A stretch of 64,000 nt of DNA from positions 125,836,086-125,900,085 of the forward strand of contig NC_134537.1 in the NCBI RefSeq assembly GCF_050624435.1, read 5' to 3'. The stretch's first letter is position 1. Every line of letters begins with the position of its first letter. A model generated the notes under the pieces. The model worked only from the letters and a program-made list of their open reading frames with translations, had not been told where the DNA came from and ran no database searches. Source of the DNA: Tenrec ecaudatus. Taxonomy: Eukaryota; Chordata; Mammalia; Afrosoricida; Tenrecidae. This document shows positions 34,323 to 44,522 of this stretch, piece by piece. The translations under genes and the position numbers were made by a program.

Positions 34323-36229
34323 TCTTTGAACATATAGGGAGTGAATAAAAATGGGCTCAATGAAGCAATGGTGTCTATTTCACAGACAAGGAAACAAATT
34401 ATCCCAGAATTAAGCACTCACTGAAGTATACTTAGGAGTAAGTAGAATTAAGTCTGATCTGATTCCAATGTCTGCCTTTTCTTTCCAGCCTGGCCTGGTC
34501 TCCTGGGTTCTGGTCACATTCTTTCTTTGGTAGGAGAGGAGTGAAGTGGTCAGTAGTTATCCTTGTAGGGCAGACCCCATGATTCCAGCAAAGCCTCTTC
34601 TGAGGTAGTCCCTCAGGAAACATTTCTTCCTGACCTCTGTCTTTCTAATCTGGATTCCCACCTCCCAAATCCTGATTCCAAGCCAGGCTGGAGATCGGGG
34701 ATAGATAACCCGCAGGTTTGTAGACAGAGGAGGCAAGGCCATGACTGCCGTCTTCTTGAGAGTGACTGTGTTCACCCTTCAGCGAAGCCCCCTCTCCTGG
34801 GTTGTGGAAATGCAATCGACACTTGGCAAAACCCTAAGAAACCTCTGTGTCTGTGGTAGGTGGCGAAAAAGCCTCCATTCTAAGCCAAACTACAAGGTAT
34901 TAACAAGAGAGATTTAACACCTACAATTGCACTTAGAGTTACAAGGTGTTAATGAGCACGCTATACCAAAGACGGGTGGTTTTTCTCCTTTGGCTGCCTG
35001 AGTTGACTGTTGGCGCTGAATATTTGAAACTTCCAGTCCTGAAACTATGAAGCAGGAGGGTTTCCTGACTTATGAATGATGTCATCTTTGAGATGAGGGA
35101 CTTTTAGTGAAATGCACGCACATTCAGGGTAAATGTGTTTGCAGCAAGCAGGATCTTGGATTTATTGCAGAGGGGAGTGTGTGCATTGACCAAAATGGAG
35201 AATGATGAGAAGTCACTAAATTATGTATGACAGTCTTTACAGAACAAAGGAAGGAAGGAAGCTTAATGATGTTGTGGTTGAAGGACCAGCAGCAACTGGT
35301 GATGTATTGGCTGTAGGTTGGTAAGAAGAGAAATGAATCCACGAAGACCCAAAGACTAGAGATGAGCCTGACCACGAGCGAGCTGTGGATCTGGGCGCGG
35401 GGGGAGGCGGTGTGAGGGAGGCCAGGGCTCAGGATTTAATACATTTTAGTGGCAACAAGGCAGCAGAATAAAGTGAACTTGACATTAAAAATCATTTTTA
35501 TCTATGTAGGTAGCTCTCTCAAATCTGAGTCTTTATCAAAGCAGAAAGCCTCCCCCACACAAAACAAACAACCCCCCCCCAAAAAAACTATAGCTAACGA
35601 TGAAGTATTCCTCCATCCCCTCCACCCCTGTTGCTTTCCCGACATCCACTAAGAACAGGACATAATTTAATTATTGAATCTACAGGCTGGACCATGGAGA
35701 TGAAGAATGATGTGTCTGCTGCAGTGAGAAATTAGATAGATCCAACCGTTGATTCTCATCACTCTTCCTCGGTGAGGCTAAATTAATATAGTTAACAAGC
35801 TTTTGTTTGGATTAGCCGCTCAGATCCGGGATGTGCAGATCAGAACTCATGATTATTACAGTAGCTATTATTTATGAAGTGCTGACAGTATCCACAAGCC
35901 CCACGTGTGAGACAGGAAGGGGTTCTTTTTCCATTCTCTGGGCGAGAAAACGGCTGCACCGGACTCAGGGCCTAGATGTCCAAACCCAGTAATGAAGGAC
36001 AAGACAATCAGATTTAGTCTCTTGTTGCAAGTGACCTCAGAAATGTCACTGGTGGTCTTTTCTACTGCCCTGCACCTGATTTTTCAAAACATTCATAACA
36101 GTGTACATCAAGTAGCAGCTGCTGCAGAGGCAATTCCGAGAGAGGTGTGTGCTTGTGTGTGCGCAGCAGGGTGCTGGGGAGTAGCGCCTGGCTTTAGAGC
36201 TTGTATCAGATCTTTCCAATCTGCACAGA
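34323..36229. other. intergenic DNA upstream of the DCTD promoter
   Basis: About 1.9 kb without a confident transposon. Weak MIR-like traces occur near 34375 and 35930. A short C/A run lies at 35565-35590. No exon recognised. Confidence 0.35.
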
Positions 36230-36292
36230 AACTGGGGGGGCCCCACCGGGGGAGCCCCACCCGCCCCACCCAGGGGGCCCCACCCAACCCAA
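36230..36292. repeat. C/G-rich imperfect repeat
   Basis: Repeated GGGGGCCCCACC-like units, with one G7C4 palindrome, at the upstream edge of the CpG island. Confidence 0.7.
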
Positions 36293-36504
36293 CAGGCGCT
36301 CCCTGTGTGACCCTGTGAAGCAGCCGCCATGGCTATATGCCACGAGATCACAGTCACGAAACTGGCTCATTGCACAGACCCAAACCAGGGCTGCCGTCGG
36401 TCCTTCCAGCTTCACGGCACAGGGCTCTTCAGTCATGTTTGACACACAGATTGTCTGCACAGAAACTGACTCCGGTACGCAGTTGACAGGAGACCCAGGT
36501 GAAC

Positions 36505-36530
36505 GGGGGGTGGGGGGGTGGGGAGACGGG
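36505..36530 (+). promoter_or_regulatory. G-quadruplex motif upstream of DCTD
   Basis: Four G runs of 6, 7, 4 and 3 separated by 1, 1 and 4 bases fit the G3+N1-7 quadruplex rule on the plus strand. It lies about 500 bases upstream of the first-exon ATG. Confidence 0.7.
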
Positions 36531-36607
36531 ACACAAGGCTCCTTAATCGCCCTACTACTAACAAAAGATCATGCATTCCTTACAATCAGGTACCTTAAAA
36601 ATGAGTT

Positions 36608-37470
36608 TTTAGTCAGACCCCCGGGAGGGTGCAGTCCTTCCCACGAAGGCGGGCGGCAGGCCGGGACGCCGAGAGCCCGCGGGCGGCCGGGCTGGGCGGC
36701 AACACGTCGAGGCAGAAGCCCGCCGGGGGGACGACGTGCGCGCGGGGCCAGCCGTCGGGCTCTCCGCGCAAACGGAGCGGGCGAGCGGGCCAAGGGGGCG
36801 CCGGGTCACCCGCCGAGGTCCCGGGCACCGGCGCGCGCCGCGCCCCGCAGCGCCCCCTGGCGACGGGGCGCCTCCCCGGGCGCGCGCCGCTCCCTCCTTC
36901 CGGCGCCGGGGCCCCGCCCCCTCTCCCGACTGCCCTGGGCGCGCGCGGCGGAGCGGCGGGAACCGCGTGGCGAGCGGCGGCCTGCCGGCGCGGGGACCCC
37001 GAGCGGAGCATGGGAGGCGGCCAGCAGCGCGGGTACGCGGCCCGCGGCCTCGCCGCCCGGAGCGCCGGGGCGGGCGTGGGGGCCGGGCTCGCGGGCCGGG
37101 TCTCGGGCGGTGAACCCCGGAGGGTTCCCCACCCCCCTCGTTTACATATTCAAATCGGCCAAGTCGTGCGCGGTCCCCCCGGGTGACTTTGCCGCCGGGC
37201 GGGGAGGAGGGGCGGCTCCGGTGGAGAGTGCGGGCCCGTCGCTGAGCGCGGGTCGGGCCGGGGACGCGCGTGGAGCTCCGCGGGCCGGCGTCCGAGCGCT
37301 GCGAGGAGCGCGCGTTGCGCCCCGCTGGGCGGCCGGGTCTGCTGCCCAGGATGGGTTTCCGGTGCTGTGCCCGCCGGGCAGGCCTCCACCGAGCACTAAA
37401 CGCAGGGCCGGAGAGCCCCGGGGCCTGGCTTCCTTCTGGCCTCGCCGCCCCCGCCCCCAGCGCTCGGTAC
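36608..37470 (+). promoter_or_regulatory. DCTD: CpG island, DCTD promoter region
   Basis: About 860 bases of very GC-rich, CpG-dense sequence in a window otherwise poor in CpG. It contains GC boxes such as GGGGCGG near 37209 and no obvious TATA box. It covers the first DCTD coding exon at 37010-37032, so it is the gene's promoter and first exon region. The start site itself cannot be read. Dispersed initiation, as is usual for TATA-less CpG-island promoters, is likely. Long open frames on both strands inside it are a by-product of low stop-codon frequency. Confidence 0.85.
37010..37032 (+). CDS. DCTD: DCTD first coding exon (alternative N-terminus)
   Basis: The ATG at 37010 sits in a strong context (A at -3, G at +4). 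It encodes MGGGQQRG, the last codon being split; GG at 37031-37032 is followed by a GT donor (GTACGC). Joining to the acceptor at 38923 gives [18 protein letters not shown]. This parallels the longer human DCTD isoform, whose N-terminal extension is also Gly-rich and ends just before the shorter isoform's Met. The exon's 5' end (UTR) is not determinable. A mature message using only the downstream ATG would treat this as 5' UTR. The weak donor and short length keep confidence moderate. Confidence 0.65.
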
Positions 37471-37598
37471 TCTGCTATCCAGTGTGTTCGCAATGCGTGT
37501 CTTGCTAAGATGAGTGGATGCTGACGCTAAACCCGATAGGCAATCAGGCCGATTCTGCATGATTGGAGCAAGAGGGCCCCCAGGCACCCAGTGGGCCA

Positions 37599-37766
37599 AG
37601 GGGCCCTGGTGGCGTCATGGTTAAGTGCTGCAGCCCCAGCGTCTCAACTGCTGAGCCAGAGGAAGCGGTGGCAGTTGGCTCCCCTATAGTTTATATCTCC
37701 AGAAACGCCATGGGGTTCTTCCACTCCGTTGTCTGGAGTCCAGATTGACTCAGAGCCAACCAGTTT
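37599..37766 (+). mobile_element. diverged AfroSINE in DCTD intron 1
   Basis: GGGGCCCTGGTGGCGTCATGG head, ending GATTGACTCAGAGCCAACC; the centre is heavily diverged. Confidence 0.65.
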
Positions 37767-38214
37767 ACTTTTGTCCTTGCCTTGTCTGTTTTTCCATGGG
37801 TAACCACGGTTTCCGGTCCCCACAAGTTCCCTGCACCCTAGTCTTAGGCAGGGAGGCAGAACACAACATAAGTGTAAAGTCTAGAACTTGAAGCAGAAGT
37901 TTTGGGAAAAAGCTCACCCTCCCGGAGAGCTGCTCAAGATTCCTTCTCAGTAGTGCCTGCTTAGTTCCTGTGTTGCTCCCACCCTTGCCCTGTTTCATCT
38001 TTTGAAAGGATCCCTTTACCCGACATTCCAGGTCTCCTTTATGGGTTCTCCCTGTTGGAGAGACAGCTTGTACCTGCAGCGAGCAAAGCCCTTGCTACTA
38101 AAACTTGGCCTTAGTAATAGTAAGTTAACATTTCATAATGCCTTTGCATTGATATGGGGGATAGATTTGGAACAGATAGATGTGTTTTCTTTGGAATCCA
38201 ACAGACATGCCAAG

Positions 38215-38280
38215 GCCTGTGTGATTTAGACAAAGTTACCTGCATTCTCTGAACCTCTGTTTTCCAGTAAAGCTTCAGTG
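38215..38280 (+). mobile_element. MIR remnant
   Basis: GTGTGATTTAGACAAAGTTACC, then CTCTGAACCTCTGTTTTCC, resembles the conserved MIR core. Confidence 0.5.
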
Positions 38281-38311
38281 AGATGTGCATCAAACTTAAC
38301 GGTCTATGAAA

Positions 38312-38496
38312 ATCAAACTCTCTGCCGTTTAGTCAGTTATGTCTCCTGTTGGACAGGGTAGAATGCCCCCTGTGGGTTTCCGGGTTTCCGAGACTGTCCA
38401 TCTGGACGGAAACATAAAGCCTCCTGGTGGTGGCGGCTTAGAACTGCTGACCTTGCGGTTGGTTAGCAGCCCGATAGGTACTCCACTAGGGCTCCG
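38312..38496 (-). mobile_element. AfroSINE in DCTD intron 1
   Basis: Tail CAAACTCTCTGCCGTTTAGTC at the left and head CTCCACTAGGGCTCCG at the right. Confidence 0.82.
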
Positions 38497-38923
38497 TTGC
38501 TGTATATGAGATGGCTTTTAAAAGTTTGTGGGAAAATGAAGGGAAAAGATCATGGAATTTTCCCATGAACTTGCTGAAGTCCTCAATTTAGGTGACCAGT
38601 GTTTCTCTTCCTTACCCCCACCCTCATGCTTGCTCCATGACATGTGGGTGAAGGCCAGGCGCTGGTTCGCATTTACAAAGCATTCTGTCCAAGCAGTGAG
38701 TGGACGAGGGAACATAAGCCGGTGTGCCAAACACACATTTATGAAGTAGCAACTTCATTTCTTAGGTGTCTTTTGTTTTTGTTTTCCTGTTGTAAGATGG
38801 TTCGGTACAGCTGAAGTTTCTGAGTTTTAGAGATCCACATTTTAGATGTGGTTGAGTGGGAATGGAAAGCAGTTTCCCGGGATGTTTCTCAGTGGTAGTC
38901 GTGTGGTTTTGTTTTTTTCCTAG

Positions 38924-39038
38924 ACCCAGCATGAGTGACGTTCCTTGCAAGAAGCGGGATGACTATTTGGAATGGCCCGAGTATTTCATGGCGGTAGCCT
39001 TCTTATCGGCGCAGAGAAGCAAAGATCCCAATTCCCAA
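38924..39038 (+). CDS. DCTD: DCTD exon 2, deoxycytidylate deaminase N-terminus
   Basis: DCTD converts dCMP to dUMP, feeding thymidylate synthase. It is a zinc-dependent allosteric enzyme activated by dCTP and inhibited by dTTP. After the acceptor at 38922-38923, the ATG at 38931 (A at -3) opens 36 codons, [19 protein letters not shown] through [10 protein letters not shown], nearly identical to human DCTD residues 1-36. The donor is GTAAGT at 39039, phase 0. This is the usual start of the 178-residue form. An in-frame upstream start exists in exon 1. No frameshift or stop. The intact reading frame with intact splice sites argues for a live gene, not a retrocopy. Confidence 0.95.
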
Positions 39039-39409
39039 GTAAGTGTGTTTTAGAGGAGAGCGTCTGAACATTCGCAGACCCTGAAGTGCCCGGAATTGAG
39101 GAACAGGCGTCAATGGGGGGAGACCCTGAGGGCCTCTGTCAGTTTAAAAATGCCAAGTAAACCTGCCTTTCCCGCTGCATTCTTCCACGCTTACATTTTC
39201 CTGTGTGGGGAAATGCCATGTGTCACATGCCATGGTTCAGTGTGTCTCCTACCCCTTCTTGGTGTGTGGGATCTCACAAAAAACGAGTAAGGAGACAATG
39301 CTGAGATCACGTCCAGAAGAGGTGTTGCTGGGTTTGGAGCTCTGAAGCCCACCTAGCTTCATCCACTGCCTCCCGGAGTCACCAAGCCTTGGGGCATGTT
39401 TCTCTGCAG

Positions 39410-39545
39410 GTCGGGGCCTGCATCGTGAATGGAGAAAACAAGATTGTGGGGATCGGGTACAATGGAATGCCCAATGGGTGCAGTGATGACCTGTTGCCTT
39501 GGAGGAGGACTGCCGAGAACAAGCTGGAAACCAAGTACCCTTACG
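39410..39545 (+). CDS. DCTD: DCTD exon 3
   Basis: 136 bases follow a TTTCTCTGCAG acceptor (39399-39409) and encode [19 protein letters not shown] through [13 protein letters not shown] plus one base of the next codon. The donor is GTAGGG at 39546. The segment corresponds to human DCTD residues 37-81 with few differences. It includes the [10 protein letters not shown] loop, part of the nucleotide/effector-binding fold. The zinc ligands (HAE and PCxxC motifs) are encoded by later exons, which I did not find up to 64000, so only about 45 percent of the protein is present here. Confidence 0.95.
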
Positions 39546-39606
39546 GTAGGGCAGCTGTGTGCTCTGTTCTGGTAGGGGTGGCATCTGCGTGCATGCTTAA
39601 AGCAGA

Positions 39607-39723
39607 GGCTCAAACTCGAGGCCTTTGAGTCGATTCTGCCTGTGGGGACCTCGTGTGTGTCAGAATAGAACTGTGGGCCATTGGGCTTTCATGGGCTGAG
39701 CTTTTCAGGAGTAAATCTCTAGG
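39607..39723 (-). mobile_element. AfroSINE, 3' part, interrupted by RTE
   Basis: CAAACTCGAGGCCTTTGAGTC tail, then GTGTGTCAGAATAGAACTG and AGTAAATCTCTAGG. It resumes at 39995 beyond the RTE insertion. This is the variant whose head reads CACCACCCAGGG. Confidence 0.82.
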
Positions 39724-39986
39724 AACAAGAAGAAACAAACCAGAATGCTCTTCAGAAGCAAGGGTGGTAGGATTTTTGCCTCATGTACTTTGGACAGGTC
39801 ATCAGGAGGAAGCAGTTGCCGGAGCAGGACGTGCTTGGTGAATAGGGGTGGAGGGGTGTCGGTGAAAAAGAAGACCCTCCGTGAGGAGGTGGATGGGCTA
39901 AAACGGTGATCATGAGGACGGAGTGGACTGCAGGCAGGGTGTTGTTCTGTGTGTGTGTGGGGGGGGGGGCACCTAACAACAACCTG
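39724..39986 (+). mobile_element. 5'-truncated RTE LINE inserted in AfroSINE
   Basis: 263 bases of RTE 3' end. The left end is AGAAACAAACCAGAATGC, the family tail ACCTAACAACAACC is at the right, and a TG/G run interrupts it near 39950-39970. TCTCTAGG at 39716-39723 and 39987-39994 is an exact 8-bp target duplication within the host SINE. Confidence 0.88.
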
Positions 39987-39994
39987 TCTCTAGG

Positions 39995-40083
39995 CCTGCT
40001 TCAGAGCCACCTCTCGGTTAACTTGGACCCCTAACCTTTTGGTGAGCAGTTAAGCACATTAACCATTTGCGCTATCCAGGGCA
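39995..40083 (-). mobile_element. AfroSINE, 5' (tRNA-like) part, after RTE
   Basis: Continues the SINE of 39607 with CCTAACCTTTTGGTGAGCAG and CATTTGCGCTATCCAGGG. Confidence 0.82.
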
Positions 40084-40089
40084 GTAAAG

Positions 40090-40262
40090 AACAAATCCAG
40101 AGTTGCCATTGCGTCATTTCTAACTCCTGGTGCCCGGGACCCCTGTGTGTCAGGGCAGAATGTTCCATAGGGCGGATTCTATGGAAAGCAGTCTCTAGGG
40201 TTTTCTTCCCAGGAGTCTCCAGGTGGACTCAAACCACTAACCTCATGATTAGCAGTGGACTG
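40090..40262 (-). mobile_element. AfroSINE
   Basis: AGAGTTGCCATTGCGTC tail, then CTCAAACCACTAACCTCATG; diverged. Confidence 0.7.
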
Positions 40263-40432
40263 TGTTAATGCACCGTCCCCAACCCCCTCTGCCTTCTTGG
40301 TCAGAGTAGAACTGAGCCTTAGGGACTGTAAATCTTCTGAGACTGTAAATCTTCACAGGAGGATTTTCTCCGGCCGACAGCTGGTGGACTTGGACAGCCC
40401 CTCAGAACCTGCAGCTCCACCTAGGCACCCCT

Positions 40433-40650
40433 CAAAACCCAAACCTAGTCAGACTCGCTGCCATTGAGTCCGTTCGCCCTCAGAGCGTCCCTACAGGGCA
40501 GGGCAGACCTGCCCCTGTGAGTTCCGAGGCTGTCACTCCTGAAGGGAATAAAAAGTTCCTCTTTCTCCTGTGGAGCCGGCTAGTGATTTCTAACAGCCCA
40601 CCTCGCAGTTAGCGGCCCCACACATAAACAGTGCGCCACCAGGGCTCTGG
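40433..40650 (-). mobile_element. AfroSINE
   Basis: Nearly complete minus copy, from CTCGCTGCCATTGAGTCCG to GTGCGCCACCAGGGCTCT. The interval 40290-40430 before it holds further diverged SINE pieces. Confidence 0.85.
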
Positions 40651-41064
40651 TACACAACCCAGGGCGGAAGCAGCCAGCTATCCACGTGCCTGCCTGCCAG
40701 AGCTCTGCCCCGGTCAGGAAGCTCGTTCAGCCCATCGAGAACTCTGGTTCCAGCTCATTTCTGGGTAGCAGCAAGCCAACTGAGCTGGACATGGAGAGTT
40801 GAATGAGGCCTTTGCTTCCTCCAGATCGGCTCAGAGGTTTTGTGGGCAACGGAAATCCTTTGCCGGGACTGGATTTTCACCTTTCAGAAGGGGTGCTGCT
40901 TAGAACGTGTTGCCTATCTGAGCCCCAGGGAGTATCGCTCTAGAAGTGACTGGAAAGGGACGAGCCACAGCTTCACTGCCCCCTGGACAGTGTGCAGCTC
41001 ACTCTGCCTTGTAACGGCCCTTGTGTGCAGAAGAGAACCACTCCGTAGGATTGTCAAGGCAGTG

Positions 41065-41262
41065 GAAGAATCCCTGGTGGCTTAGTGGTTACGCTTTGAG
41101 CTGCGATGCACAAGGTCAGCAGTTTGAAACCACTAGCTGCTCCATGGGGGGAGAGGAGAGGCTTTCTACTCCTGTTGGGAGTTTCAGCCTTAAACTCACA
41201 GGGGCAGTTCCGCCTTGCCCTACAGGGTCTCTGAGTCCAAATGGACGCAGTGGGTTCGGTTT
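41065..41262 (+). mobile_element. AfroSINE
   Basis: Starts GAATCCCTGGTGGCTTAGTGG. B-box-like GGTCAGCAGTTTGAAACC is preserved; tail GAGTCCAAATGGACGCAGTG. Confidence 0.87.
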
Positions 41263-41407
41263 GGGTGTTTTGAACTTCCAGAAGCTGATCTCCAGCCCTG
41301 TCTTCTGAGGCGTGTCCACGGGGGCTCCAGCACCTCAGCTTCTGCGCCATGCTGGGCCACCTGCTGACCACTACAGAGAGTGGTAAGCTCTGCTTGCTGA
41401 CTCCTCT

Positions 41408-41605
41408 TGATGTTCAGCCCCCTGTCGCCGAGTGGATTCCCATGCATAGAAACCCTTTAGGACGGACAGAGTAGAACTGCCCTGTAGTGTTTCTGAGGCT
41501 GTCAGTCTTCACAGAGGAGCCACGCCACATCTGTTTCCTCCGAAGTGGCTGGTGCATTTGAGCAGCCAAGCTCTTTAACTAACTACCGTGCCACTGGGCC
41601 CCTTT
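41408..41605 (-). mobile_element. AfroSINE
   Basis: CAGCCCCCTGTCGCCGAGTGG tail, GGACAGAGTAGAACTGCCC centre, ACTACCGTGCCACTGGG head. Confidence 0.78.
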
Positions 41606-42126
41606 TCATAAGGACAGGCCCTGTGTTTATTTGTGTGTGAACGCGAAGAGATTGGCACTGTCGTAAGTAAGGCAGATTACGGCCATCCAAATGGAGGCGA
41701 TTCTGCCTCTGGGAAACAAAATTCAAAGCATGAGATATGACCTTGATTCTTTGTTGACACTTCCTTTGTCGATTTTCCTCCGGGTTTTGCTCATCTAGAA
41801 CTCCGTCTTCATTTAGTCTAATTGATACATTTTTTTACTAATGTTCCTGGACTCTCATTATGTTAAGGAAGCTCTGTACATTATCCTCGTCACAGCTTAA
41901 AGGCAACTCCTCTGCTGTAGGAAGAAAAAGACTAGAGGTGCCTGGAGGCCGAGAAGGAATTGGGGGTGGGCTGCACTGCACTTGGGGTGGGGGTCCCAGG
42001 GAAGAGGAAGTGGGTTCGGGATCAAGGTTGTGGATTTAAACCCCTGTAGGATTAGGGAGCCTGTGGTCGGAGGTAGGAAGAGTGTAAGAATTTACCGTTA
42101 GCCTCAGCTTTATCGCTCCTTGTAGT

Positions 42127-42292
42127 CAGTGGCATAGGGGGCTTTGTGTTGGACTGCCGATCATAAGGTCAGAGGTTCGGAACCATCAGCCACTCCTCTT
42201 CCTCCATAAAGAGTCACAGTTGCAGAAACCCATGGGAGCAGTTCTACCCTGTCCCAGGTCCCCGTAAGTTAGACTTGACTCGTTGGCAGCAA
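42127..42292 (+). mobile_element. AfroSINE, lacking first bases
   Basis: CAGTGGCATAGGGGGC head, GGTCAGAGGTTCGGAACC B-box region, ACTTGACTCGTTGGCAGCAAG tail. Confidence 0.8.
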
Positions 42293-43579
42293 GTCTGGAG
42301 TTTTTTGGATCTACAAAACTCTCCTGGCTAATAAATCAAAGCAGAAGGAGCACCTTTCTAGAAGGATTCAAAACAAAAAAAATCCACATTTGTCCCAGCT
42401 TCACTGATGACTTTTTTTATTGAATTGTTTCTGGGTACTGGCTCTGAGTATATTTTTGATTTTTAGTATCCATATGCTACGAGATTTTCAAAATTTGATT
42501 TTCCTTGATCATTTATTCACGTTAATCGATAGGCTAGCATGTAGACATTTCCTTTTGAAAGAGTAGGCTTGTAGCTTGGCGTGCAACGAGTCATTGGGGG
42601 TAGTAAGTGGATTTGAAAAGGCTTTTGGTGTTACTGCCATCGTGATGCGTGGAGCAGGTTTCTAGTCTAAGTGACTGGCTGGAAAAGCAAGCTCTCAGCC
42701 TTGCCTTCGAAGGGACGGCAGGCCACCGAGAAACAACCGTTGGCATAGGCTTGAGTGAAACATGAATCTTCGGTGACAGCTAACAGGCGAGTCCTTTTTA
42801 AAAATAATTCTGTTTTAAGATTTCAAAATTTAGTTTACAGACATGAGGTGATGATGTCTGGCATTGGGAGGCTCTCGGTCAACCCTGTGGCATCAGCATT
42901 CATGGCGCCTGGGTTGCTGTATCAGGAAGGACAACGCAGAACTGCCTCTGTGGCTTTCTGGCACTTGAACCTCAACAAACAAGCGTTGCAGTGATCTAGA
43001 ATTCAAATCAGCGATTCCCAACTCTTCTGAGTAGGAGGATCTCCATTTAAATGTCAACACTTCTTGAGCCCCTCCGTAATGCTAGTGAAACTTGTCAGTA
43101 TTTGGTTTTTAGTCTAAAGCTGTTTCTTGGGATGGTCTCCCGGGCATCTTGATTCAGGGTGCTCCTGTGGCTGCTCCACCCAGAGGCGCATCCTTCCTTT
43201 CCGTCAGCCTGGCTTTGCTGTTGCAGCTGGCAGAGGGCCAGCGGGGCAGCCGACACACACAGCGTGCTGGCTGAAGACCAGGGTGGTTTTGTAGCCTCCT
43301 GGGCACCTCCCAGCCGTGGAGTGGGCATGAGGACTGCACCAGATGCTGCAGCGGTGTCTGCTCTTCTGGAAAGGGATAGAGGCGAGCCTTGGTGAGGCGC
43401 ATGGTCATGTGGGGACGTCCTCGCCATCAGAAAGCAAAGCTTTCTGTGTCTTCTGAGTAAGAAAATCCACAATGACAGCCAACTGCTGGTACTGGTAACC
43501 TTTACACCTGTCTAGACGTTCACTGTTCAGCCAGCCTTTAGGTATGTTTGGATAGTTTCCATGTGAACCATCTCCACCA

Positions 43580-43780
43580 CCATTTGCCCTGTGTGGATTC
43601 GGACTCACAGCAACCCAGGAGTAGAATTTGAATGAGGAGGGGGAGGAGGGTGCTCCATAGAGTTCTCCGTGACTGAATGTTTGGGAACTGGATCGCCAGA
43701 CCTGAGACACTTCCGGGATGGGGGTGGGGGCTCCAGCTTTCCACCGCTTGTTAATTATTTGTACCATTCGGGGACTCCAC
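43580..43780 (-). mobile_element. diverged AfroSINE
   Basis: GTGGATTCGGACTCACAGC at the left, and GATCGCCAGACCTGAG with CATTCGGGGACTCC at the right, show the CACCCAGGGACTCC-head SINE variant, heavily mutated. Confidence 0.5.
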
Positions 43781-43894
43781 ATAAGTGCTAGGCATGTTAT
43801 TTACCCAAGACTTTGGTCTACGCTTGGACCCTCGCAGAACCTCAGTATTGCTTCTGAGTTTGGGGGTTCAGTGGCCCACAGGATCAAACAGCCT

Positions 43895-43970
43895 ACCCTT
43901 CTTTTTATGGACGGCGAGACAAAGATCCAAAGACATTAAGTGACTTCTTTAATTTCACACTAAAAGTTCC
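43895..43970 (-). mobile_element. MIR remnant
   Basis: TTTTTATGGACGGCGAGAC, then CATTAAGTGACTTCTTTAATTT, resembles the antisense MIR core (dinucleotide order conserved, many substitutions). Confidence 0.4.
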
Positions 43971-43976
43971 GAGGGT

Positions 43977-44340
43977 CATTGCTGTGGGGGGCCCACAAGT
44001 TGCTTCCAACTCATGGCGCCCCCGTGTGCAAGAGAACAGACCGCTGCCCACTCCTGCACCCTCCTCACAGTCGTTCCGATCCTGAGCCCATGGTTGCAGC
44101 CGCTGGGTCAGGCTGGCTTATCGAGGGCCTTCCCTTTTCTCGCTGCCTGTCCAGGTTACCAAGCATGTTGTCCTTCCCCAAGGGCTGGGCTCTCCTGACC
44201 ACACGTCCAGAGTACGTGACACCAAGTCTCACCGTCTTCACTTCTCAGGAGCATTCTGGCTGGACTTCCTCCGAGAAAGATTTGCTTGTTCTTTTGGCAG
44301 TCTGTGGTACTTTCAATATTCTCCGTCAGCATCCTTAGTC
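43977..44340 (-). mobile_element. RTE LINE 3' fragment
   Basis: Antisense RTE terminus, then ACCAAGCATGTTGTCCTTCC and GGAGCATTCTGGCTGGAC. This corresponds to the C-terminal SLEK/FGH coding region on the minus strand. It directly abuts a SINE at 44343. Confidence 0.75.
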
Positions 44341-44342
44341 AG

Positions 44343-44522
44343 AAGGAACCCTAGTGGCGTAGTGGTTACAAGTTTGAAACCACCAGCCACTCCATGGGAG
44401 AAAGGTGAGGCTTTCTCTCCAGTAAAGAGTTAGGGTCTCAGACACCCGCAGAGGCAGTTTGACCCTGTCTTGTAGGGTCACCATGGGTCCTAATAGACTG
44501 ACTCGATGACAGTGAGTTATTT
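44343..44522 (+). mobile_element. AfroSINE with deleted B-box region
   Basis: AAGGAACCCTAGTGGCGTAGTGG head, then a short deletion before AGTTTGAAACCACCAGCC, and tail GACTCGATGACAGTGAGTT. Confidence 0.85.

Larger units (their letters stand above)
37033..38923 (+). other. DCTD: DCTD intron 1
   Basis: Begins GTACGC in the CpG island and ends with the pyrimidine-rich TTTTGTTTTTTTCCTAG acceptor. It holds two AfroSINEs and a MIR trace (38215-38280). Alternative non-coding first exons may lie within its GC-rich first 450 bases. Confidence 0.65.

Noticed and set aside
36201-37508. 435-codon plus-strand open frame and a 294-codon minus-strand frame across the CpG island
   Set aside because: Extreme GC content suppresses stop codons in several frames at once. 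The translations are low-complexity Arg/Gly/Ala/Pro and overlap each other. Only the short MGGGQQRG start has external support.
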